Positions 57,078 through 64,000 of a stretch of DNA of 64,000 nucleotides are shown piece after piece (position 1 is the first letter of the stretch; each line of letters begins with the position of its first letter). The DNA is taken from contig JADJYJ010000008.1 of assembly GCA_016719785.1 (NCBI GenBank), positions 186,001 through 250,000 on the forward strand. Direction: 5' to 3'. The translations under genes were made by a program, and so were the position numbers. Source of the stretch: Candidatus Amarolinea dominans. Its GTDB lineage: Bacteria; Chloroflexota; Anaerolineae; SSC4; Amarolineaceae. Under the pieces are notes generated by a model. It was not told where the DNA came from, searched no databases, and saw only the letters and a program-made list of their open reading frames with translations.

Positions 57078-57335
57078 TTACCCCCCCGCGCGGATGAGTT
57101 TGCGGTCGAGGCGCGCCTTGAGTTCTGGCATGATGTCAGCCTGGCCGGTCACTTCCATGCGTATCTCGCCGATGCGCAGCGATCCGATCTGGAAGTCGGC
57201 CAGTTGACTCAGATGTACTTCCCAGCCTGGTCCGATGACGTGCTGCTCTGATTGCGCGGCGCCGCCCAATTCCACCAGGTATTCGCGCACCAGCCACAGG
57301 GGGATGCCGCGCAAGTCGCGTGTTTCTGTCACCAT
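57078..57335 (-). CDS. Small DUF1952-like protein coupled to MoaD
   Basis: This 85-residue protein (GIPLWLVREYLVELGGAAQ..GWEVHLSQLADFQIGSLRIGEIRMEVTG) resembles the DUF1952 family of small β-rich proteins found next to MoaD or AOR genes. The family name is from memory and only moderately certain. Its start overlaps the end of the MoaD-like gene by 7 bases, so it is translated with it. A role in tungsten- or molybdenum-cofactor handling is suggested only by position. Confidence 0.6.
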   Translation of the reverse strand: MVTETRDLRGIPLWLVREYLVELGGAAQSEQHVIGPGWEVHLSQLADFQIGSLRIGEIRMEVTGQADIMPELKARLDRKLIRAGG

Positions 57336-57612
57336 GCGCCACCGCCTACGGCCGGGAAGACATTCAGCACATCGCTCAGCGACAAGGGCGTGTCCATGCC
57401 CAACGGCAGGAAATGGGTGTCGCGGCCGTTGACGAAGACATGCACATGCAGATAGAGATTACCGTCTGCGTCCAACAGCTCCTGGCGCATGGGCGGAAAA
57501 CGAGTCACGATGGCTTCCACCAGGCTGCGGATCGTCGTGCCCGCCGGCAGGTCAAAGTCCACCGTCTTGCCGCCCGCCATGGGGCGCAGCGTGGCGAAAA
57601 ATGCACTTTCAT
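57329..57612 (-). pseudogene. MoaD/ThiS-like sulfur carrier with apparent frameshift
   Basis: The ATG at 57612 has GGAGG about 9 bases upstream and would give MKVHFFATLRPMAGGKTV, the usual MoaD start, if one T were added to the TTTTT run near 57596-57600. As written, the frame is lost after MKVHF, and the rest (83 codons from 57580) continues to a Gly-Gly-Gly-Ala-Trp end. The typical protein ends in Gly-Gly, so the extra Ala-Trp would need removal. It may be a sequencing error in the run or a true lesion. The sulfur carrier would serve the oxidoreductase pterin. Confidence 0.7.
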
Positions 57613-57649
57613 TATAGACGTCCTCCGTTTAGGCGTCCTCCGTTCTGAC

Positions 57650-58651
57650 TCAAATCACACCGGCCTGACGCAGCCAGGCTTCCGTACGCCGCATCCCTTC
57701 GGCCACATCAATCGTGGGTGCATAGCCCAGTTCACGCTGCGCCTTTGTGATGGCGAAGCGGCTGCTGTTCTGCAGATAGTGCAGCGACCAGCGCCCGGCC
57801 GCCTGCCGGCCCAGCAGTCGCCGCGTCCAACGGCCCGGCGGTGAGATCACCAGCTTCCCCGCCCATGCCGGTACACTGGGCAGGCGGGAAATCCCCATCA
57901 TGCGGGCGTAATAGCCGTAGAACTCATGAAAAGGAATGGCCTGGCCGTCGCACAGGTTGTAAGTCTGACCGGCCGCCGCGGCCGCGGTCAGCGCCTGCAG
58001 CGTGCCCTGCACCACGTTGTCAATGTAGCCCAGGTTGACCAGCCCGCGGCCGCCGGCCAGCAGGCGCAGGCGCCCGCTCTTGATCTGCTCCACCGGGCCG
58101 ACTGTCCAGGCTGTGCCGCGCGGGCCGTAGGTGCTGGCCGGCCGTACGATGACGGTGTCCAGGCCGGCCGCGGCCAGGCGTCGCACCACGGCTTCGGCGC
58201 GAATTTTGCTATCCGGATAAGCCTGCCCTACCAGGGGCGTGGCCGCGGTTTCGTCAATGAGCGGGCTGGCGTTGACCCCATAAACCGCCACGCTGCTGAA
58301 GTGAATCACACGGGCCACGCCGGCTGTCAGCGCTGCTTGCAGCACCGCTTCGGCGCCGGTTACATTGACCGCCTCGCCCAGCGCCGGATCATCGGGGACG
58401 CCGGTCCAGGCCGCGGTGTGAATCACGGCCGCGCAGCCATCAACGGCCCGCGCCAGCACTGCCGGGTCGTCCAGGCCGCCTTCGATCAGGCTGATGCCCT
58501 GGTCGGCCAGCCAGGCCGCGCGTGGCAGCGAGCGCACCAGCCCGCGCACCTGCGCGCCGGCCTGCTGCAAATGCTCGCACAGGTGCCCGCCGATGAAGCC
58601 GTTGGCGCCGGTGACCAGGATCGCAGCGCCGGGCAAGGTGATGGCGCTCAT
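57650..58651 (-). CDS. NAD-dependent epimerase/dehydratase (extended SDR)
   Basis: This 333-residue extended SDR has the NAD loop VTGANGFIGGH (about 14-24), VIHTAAWTG near 82, HFSSVAVYG near 118 and Y-x3-K as YPDSK (about 145-149). PASTYGPRG and DNVVQGTLQAL are typical of sugar-nucleotide epimerases and 3β-HSD-like reductases. The substrate is unknown. The start at 58651 has GGGAGG upstream; a longer frame runs on without one. It is transcribed in the same direction as the small genes beside it. Confidence 0.85.
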   Translation of the reverse strand: MSAITLPGAAILVTGANGFIGGHLCEHLQQAGAQVRGLVRSLPRAAWLADQGISLIEGGLDDPAVLARAVDGCAAVIHTAAWTGVPDDPALGEAVNVTGAEAVLQAALTAGVARVIHFSSVAVYGVNASPLIDETAATPLVGQAYPDSKIRAEAVVRRLAAAGLDTVIVRPASTYGPRGTAWTVGPVEQIKSGRLRLLAGGRGLVNLGYIDNVVQGTLQALTAAAAAGQTYNLCDGQAIPFHEFYGYYARMMGISRLPSVPAWAGKLVISPPGRWTRRLLGRQAAGRWSLHYLQNSSRFAITKAQRELGYAPTIDVAEGMRRTEAWLRQAGVI

Positions 58652-59038
58652 GACCCGCGCCTCCCGGCCTGCCCCAACCCCAGGCTGACCGCTTGCATCA
58701 CAGGCGTTGCCGGTTGGCGCGCGCCCGAAATGGCATTCAGGCAGGCGAACATTTCGCCGTTCACTGTGATTTGTCGTTCGATCTGGTCCATGCTGCCCTT
58801 GCGTGCGTGAGATGATTGCCGTAAGCCGGGCGATTATATCATTCAGACCCCGATACGTCCAGCGCCGCCAACTTTGTCCAGGAATCCCAAATGTGGTCGC
58901 TGAAGACATCTGGAATGAAGGCTTTAGCCGGTTATTGGGCACTTGAGAACCCTGTGGCAGACCGGCTGAAGCCTCGATTCCGGGACCATTTGGATTTGCT
59001 GGCTTGTCGTCTGGCGTGAATGATGTTATCATTCGATC
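58652..59038. other. Intergenic region with dispersed hairpin repeat
   Basis: The 387-base gap between the divergent epimerase and VanW genes has an inverted repeat aggctttagccggt (58919-58932) and accggctgaagcct (58961-58974), with one mismatch. A related copy stands at 3543-3587 before brxL. A 'caggaatcccaaatgtgg' motif (58879-58896) also recurs in altered form at 39307-39324. No gene is seen. Confidence 0.55.
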
Positions 59039-60919
59039 ATGACAACGACATCTACTGCGCCCAGACGCCAGTCCACACCGCCGCTGCCCCGCCATGCATC
59101 CCTACGTGGGCGGATACCGCCTCGCCGGCGCCCCAGCATCGTGCTTTTCTTTGGTCTCTGCCTGGGATTGAGCGCCCTGCTGCTGCTGACCGCCATCACC
59201 GCGGTGCAGTTGCGCTTTGCCAACCGCGTCTTTGCCGGGGTGCGTGTGGCCGGCGTGGATCTGAGCGAACTGACGCGTGAGCAGGCCGCGGCGCGGCTGC
59301 AGGAACAGTTGACGCCTTTTCAGGGGCCGACCATCCTCTTGCGCTACGCGGGACAGGCCTGGCCGCTTGCCAGCGCCGACCTGGGCCTGCAGGTGGATGC
59401 ACAGGCCACGGCTCAGCGCGCCTATGAACTGGGGCGCCAGGCCAACCCGCTGGATTCACTGGCCGCACAGTGGCGGCTTGCACGCGCAGGCGCCAACCTG
59501 GCCCCGGCGTTGACCGTAGGCGAGGTGCAGGCGGCCGATCTTCTTCAGCGCGTGGCCCAGTCCATTGATCGGCCGGCGCGCGACGCGACGGTGACGATCC
59601 ACGGGCTGCAGGTGGTGACGACCGTTGCCCAGGCGGGGCGCGATACCGATCTGCAGGCCACATGGGCCGCGGTGCAGGCGCAGTTGGCGCAAGGCGAATC
59701 AGGTACGGTTGACGTGGTGGTGCATGAACTTCCGCCGCTCGTACATGATGTCGAGGCGGTGGCGGATCAAGCGCGGCGCCTGCTGCGCACGCCGCTGCTT
59801 CTGGCCTACGCCGGCGACGCGGCCCAGGATGAAGCGCCGCAGCAGTTTGCGCTCGATCCGGTGCAGTTGGCCGGCTGGCTGCACATCATTCCTCAACCTT
59901 CGGCGTCCGGCGGCATCAGCCTGACGCTGCAGGTGGATGAAGCCGCCGTGCGCGCTTACGCCCAATCCCTGGCCGCCAGCCTGGCGCGGGCGACGCGCGA
60001 CGCGCGTCTCCATTTTGATCCGATTGATCCAACCGCCGGGCGCTTGAGCGTCTTGTCCCCCAGCCAACCCGGCCGTGTGTTGGACGTGGCTGAAACGGTG
60101 ACGCGCACGCTGGCCGCGCTCAGCACGGGCCGCGCTCAGATTGATCTCCCTTTGCAGGTGGTCAAGCCGGCCGTGGATATGCGTGACCTGGATCGAATGG
60201 GCATTCGTGAACTGATCGCCAGCGGCGCCACCACATTCAAAGGCTCCAGCGCCGCCCGTGTTGCCAACATCACGCAAGGCGCCCGCCAGTTCGAGGGGGT
60301 CGTCGTGCCGCCCAACGGCATCTTCTCCTTCAATCGCATCGTGGGCGATGTGTCGGCCGCCAATGGCTACGAGGATGCGCTGGTCATCTGGGGCGACCGC
60401 ACCGCGGTCGGCATCGGCGGCGGCATCTGCCAGGTTTCCACCACGGTCTTCCGGGCCGCATTCTGGGGCGGCATGCCCATCGTCGAGCGTTGGGCGCATG
60501 GGTACGTGGTCGGTTGGTATGGCGAGCCAGGCATGGATGCGACTATCTTCACGCCGAGCGTAGATTTCCGTTTTCGTAACGACACCGGCGCCTACGTGTT
60601 AATCCAACCGGAGCTGGATTTGACGCAGGGACGGCTGACCTTCAATTTTTACGGAACCAAACCCAACCGCACGGTGGAACGGATTGGACCTGAGACCAGC
60701 AACGTGCGCAAACCTGAGCCGCCGCTCTACCAGGTTGATCCGTCGCTGGCGCCTGGCGTCAAAAAACAGGTGGATTGGGCCGTGGACGGACGCGACGTGG
60801 TGGTGACGCGCGTCATCAAACAGGGCGAGCAGGTGCTGCGGCAGGACAAGTTCGTGAGCAAATATCAGCCCTGGCGCGCTGTGTACCTGGTTGGTCCAAC
60901 GCCAGATGCGGGCGGTTGA
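59039..60919 (+). CDS. VanW-family protein with peptidoglycan-binding-like domains
   Basis: This 626-residue protein has a short basic N-terminus and a membrane anchor (about 33-55: IVLFFGLCLGLSALLLL). One or two PG_binding_4-type domains follow (NRVFAGVRVAGVDLSELTREQA; FHGF-like repeats to about 380). The VanW domain has GGGICQVSTTVFRAAFW near 459-475 and ends with a G5-like strand region. It matches YoaR-type cell-surface proteins of unknown enzymatic function. It is the first of three plus-strand genes that end in the sigma factor. Confidence 0.86.
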   Translation: MTTTSTAPRRQSTPPLPRHASLRGRIPPRRRPSIVLFFGLCLGLSALLLLTAITAVQLRFANRVFAGVRVAGVDLSELTREQAAARLQEQLTPFQGPTILLRYAGQAWPLASADLGLQVDAQATAQRAYELGRQANPLDSLAAQWRLARAGANLAPALTVGEVQAADLLQRVAQSIDRPARDATVTIHGLQVVTTVAQAGRDTDLQATWAAVQAQLAQGESGTVDVVVHELPPLVHDVEAVADQARRLLRTPLLLAYAGDAAQDEAPQQFALDPVQLAGWLHIIPQPSASGGISLTLQVDEAAVRAYAQSLAASLARATRDARLHFDPIDPTAGRLSVLSPSQPGRVLDVAETVTRTLAALSTGRAQIDLPLQVVKPAVDMRDLDRMGIRELIASGATTFKGSSAARVANITQGARQFEGVVVPPNGIFSFNRIVGDVSAANGYEDALVIWGDRTAVGIGGGICQVSTTVFRAAFWGGMPIVERWAHGYVVGWYGEPGMDATIFTPSVDFRFRNDTGAYVLIQPELDLTQGRLTFNFYGTKPNRTVERIGPETSNVRKPEPPLYQVDPSLAPGVKKQVDWAVDGRDVVVTRVIKQGEQVLRQDKFVSKYQPWRAVYLVGPTPDAGG

Positions 60920-60980
60920 TGATCCCAGCATGACCCGCCCCCACCACAGTGACCGCTGCCGGCGGGAGGGCGTCTTGACG

Positions 60981-61262
60981 ATGCAGTTCATTCGTATGCA
61001 TGTGTGGATTCGTGGCGTGGTGCAGGGCGTCTTTTTTCGCCAGTCCACGCGGCGACAGGCGCAGGCGGCCGGCGTCACCGGCTGGGTGCGCAACTGCGCT
61101 GACGGTGCAGTCGAGGCCGTGTTCGAGGGCGAGGCTGCCGCGGTTGCCTCTGTGGTGTCCTGGTGTCATTATGGCCCGGCCGCCGCAGTGGTCAGCCAGG
61201 TTGACGTGGCAGGTGAACCGTATACGGGCGAATTTAGCCTGTTCAAGATCAGCGGCTGGTAG
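60981..61262 (+). CDS. acyP: Acylphosphatase
   Basis: This 93-residue protein holds the acylphosphatase signature RGVVQGVFFRQSTRRQA, with the catalytic Arg (R19) in the last part, and GWVRNCADGAVE with the catalytic Asn (N38). It hydrolyses acyl-phosphates. GGGAGGG precedes the ATG at 60981; a TTG at 60975 is an alternative. It lies 61 bases after the VanW gene and may share its transcript. Confidence 0.9.
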   Translation: MQFIRMHVWIRGVVQGVFFRQSTRRQAQAAGVTGWVRNCADGAVEAVFEGEAAAVASVVSWCHYGPAAAVVSQVDVAGEPYTGEFSLFKISGW

Positions 61263-61293
61263 ACTTTCAGTTCTGAATTGTCAGATTTGACTG

Positions 61294-61322
61294 TTGACGT
61301 TGGACAAGCCGTATGTTATACT
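61294..61322 (+). promoter_or_regulatory. Promoter of the sigma factor gene
   Basis: TTGACG (61294-61299), 17 bases, TATACT (61317-61322), about 40 bases before the start codon. Confidence 0.8.
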
Positions 61323-61360
61323 GCTTGTAGATTTACGCAACGTTAGATGGGAGGTGCCTA

Positions 61361-62602
<1,242 letters not shown>

Positions 62603-62875
62603 TCTCAACCGCCGGAAACTGCTCAAGCCATCCATCCGGCGCCAACAAGGATTCAACCGCGAAGACGCGAAGGTCGCGAAGATTTAGGGTTTCTTCTCGG
62701 CGCTCTCGGCATCTTCGCGGTTGATTTTTCGTACAGGCGGCAAGGATTCAACAGGTCGTGAAGATTTGAGATTTTTTCTTGGCGCTCTTGGCGTCTTCGC
62801 GGTTCCTTTCTCCCTGTTTGGCTAAGCCGCCCGCCGAATGAATTCGTGGCTGCTGTCGTCTGTCCTGTGAAAGAA
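62603..62875. repeat. 'ccgcgaag' repeats between the sigma and lipase-like genes
   Basis: A 13-bp inverted repeat tcaaccgcgaaga (62653-62665) and tcttcgcggttga (62712-62724) surrounds gaaggtcgcgaagat-type repeats, and a degenerate third copy (ctcttggcgtcttcgcggttc) follows. The region lies between convergent genes. Confidence 0.6.
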
Positions 62876-64000
62876 TCAGGGCGCCAGCCAGCGCAGGATG
62901 GCTTCCTGACCCTGGGGCGAACCGAAGTAGCCGAAGTGATTACAGGTCATCTCCACGACGCGCAGCGCCGGGTAATCGCCCCCGCGCACCCCGCGCGCGC
63001 TCTTGACCCCGACTGCCAGGTCGTTTTGTCCCTGGAAGAGCACGTCCAACCCCAAATCCACCACATCGCCCAATGTCTTGAGCGCAATTTGCTTCCATGT
63101 GGCATTGGGTGAAACGGGCCGCTCCTCATTGCGGCCGGCCAGCACCAGGTAGGGCACATGGTCCGGCTGCGTCAGCCCGTTGATTTCGCTCAGCAGGGGC
63201 GAATCTGGCTCCATGTCCCCCGTGGAGATGGCCCGCTGCAGCGCCTGCTTCAGGAACCAACTGCCGATGAGCGCGGGAACGGTGGGCGCCGCACTGTTGA
63301 GCAGCACGCTGCCCAGCCAGGTGATGGCCTGCTTGCCGTACTTGACCAGCGGCGTGCCGGCGTTGGGCGGCCCCGCCATCACCAGGCGATCCACAAACGC
63401 CGCGCCGCCCCATTTTTCGATCATGGTGCGCGACACCAGTGAGCCGAGGCTGTGGACATACAGATCGAGCTGGCGCCCATCCTCCGGTCGGAACCCTGCT
63501 TTGACCAGCGCCTGCTGCAGGGTCTTGGCGTTGTCAGAGACCGAGGTGTTGAACGTCTCGTAATCGAACGTGATGATGCGGTAGTCCAACCCCTCCGAAT
63601 TCAGCCACTGCGCCGGGCCTTGCACCATCCAACGTGAGTCTGAGGTGAAGCCGTGGACAAAGAGGGCCACCTTAGAGACCCCTTCCAGATCGCCATCCTT
63701 GATCGGCGTGTACTCTACCTCACCGGCCGCGTTGACCTGCGCGTGGCGCAGGCCGATGTCGGGAATCTCCTGGCCGCTGATCTTGTACAGATAGAGGCGA
63801 AGGGTGCGCCCCACCCCGCGCGTCGTGGGACTTGGGGGCAGCCAGTCAATCTGCAGCGACTGCATCGGCAGGCCAACGCCGCGAGTGCCGGCGCGCACGC
63901 CCACCAGGCCAGGCATGTCCTCCATCGCGTCAGGGGTCGCGCCCATCTGACCGACCGGATAGTAAGCCATACCGTCGGTGGCGATGGCGATGATGGCTTG
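62876..64000 (-). CDS. Lipase-like α/β hydrolase, 5' end beyond the window
   Basis: The open frame runs to the right edge without a stop, so the gene probably starts outside; about 374 residues are visible. ALFVHGFTSDSRW and LDLYVHSLGSLVSRTM show the α/β-hydrolase elbow G/H-S-L-G, with LVMAGPPNAGTPLVKYGKQ typical of the PGAP1/lipase group (DUF7379-like). VLAGRNEERP and MTCNHFGYFGSP carry the Asp/His end. It would hydrolyse an ester or amide bond. No signal peptide can be judged as the N-terminus is missing. Confidence 0.8.
   Translation of the reverse strand, partial: QAIIAIATDGMAYYPVGQMGATPDAMEDMPGLVGVRAGTRGVGLPMQSLQIDWLPPSPTTRGVGRTLRLYLYKISGQEIPDIGLRHAQVNAAGEVEYTPIKDGDLEGVSKVALFVHGFTSDSRWMVQGPAQWLNSEGLDYRIITFDYETFNTSVSDNAKTLQQALVKAGFRPEDGRQLDLYVHSLGSLVSRTMIEKWGGAAFVDRLVMAGPPNAGTPLVKYGKQAITWLGSVLLNSAAPTVPALIGSWFLKQALQRAISTGDMEPDSPLLSEINGLTQPDHVPYLVLAGRNEERPVSPNATWKQIALKTLGDVVDLGLDVLFQGQNDLAVGVKSARGVRGGDYPALRVVEMTCNHFGYFGSPQGQEAILRWLAP

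Overview
The window is GC-rich, double-stranded bacterial chromosome. It most resembles a Chloroflexota genome of the Anaerolineae/Caldilineae type. The reasons are lipoproteins whose signal peptide is followed by a Pro/Thr linker (PTATPVPPT-style), many short dispersed hairpin repeats of the 'accacagag' and 'ccgcgaagacgcgaag' kinds, DUF4143 ATPases, a VanW protein and an aldehyde ferredoxin oxidoreductase. This placement is inference; there is no rRNA or other marker in the window.

Layout. 0-5.7 kb is the 3' part of a BREX operon. A truncated ATPase and a DUF4435 TOPRIM protein (together PARIS-like) overlap pglZ, which is followed by a MITE-like element and brxL. 5.8-10.1 kb is housekeeping: a PfkB kinase, parA and parB overlapping each other, then a YtcJ-type amidohydrolase. 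10.1-14.2 kb holds a MazF-like toxin-antitoxin pair, a DUF4143 ATPase between two direct repeats, gene fragments and an SDR oxidoreductase.

14.1-31 kb is the most interesting block: a single-strand, tightly packed defence operon behind a near-consensus promoter. It encodes a SNF2 helicase with DUF3883, a RecF-like ATPase with a TIGR02646 HNH protein (Septu-like), a DUF1156 DNA methylase, a second AAA ATPase with a small PD-(D/E)xK-like protein, a DUF499 AAA+ ATPase, a frameshifted Eco57I-type methylase tail and a DUF262-HNH protein. Modification, DNA translocation, sensing and cleavage functions are thus co-transcribed, with three or four nuclease candidates.

31-44 kb holds a SH3 lipoprotein, a likely small RNA on the minus strand, an SEC-C protein, a PHP-type DNA polymerase III alpha subunit, a nucleotidyltransferase pair that looks like a toxin-antitoxin module, and a large BTAD-AAA-TPR regulator. 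The regulator is divergent from a 44.4-54.1 kb tandem array of five secreted lipoprotein hydrolases that arose by duplication. One copy is frameshifted and one intergenic stretch holds a recombination scar.

54.2-64 kb has a 23-bp tandem repeat fused to an ATPase remnant, a tungsten-type aldehyde ferredoxin oxidoreductase with a structured leader, a small MoaD-like gene with an apparent frameshift and its coupled partner, an epimerase, a VanW protein, acylphosphatase, the principal-type sigma factor, and the start-truncated end of a lipase-like gene. I saw no tRNA, rRNA, CRISPR array or intact transposase.
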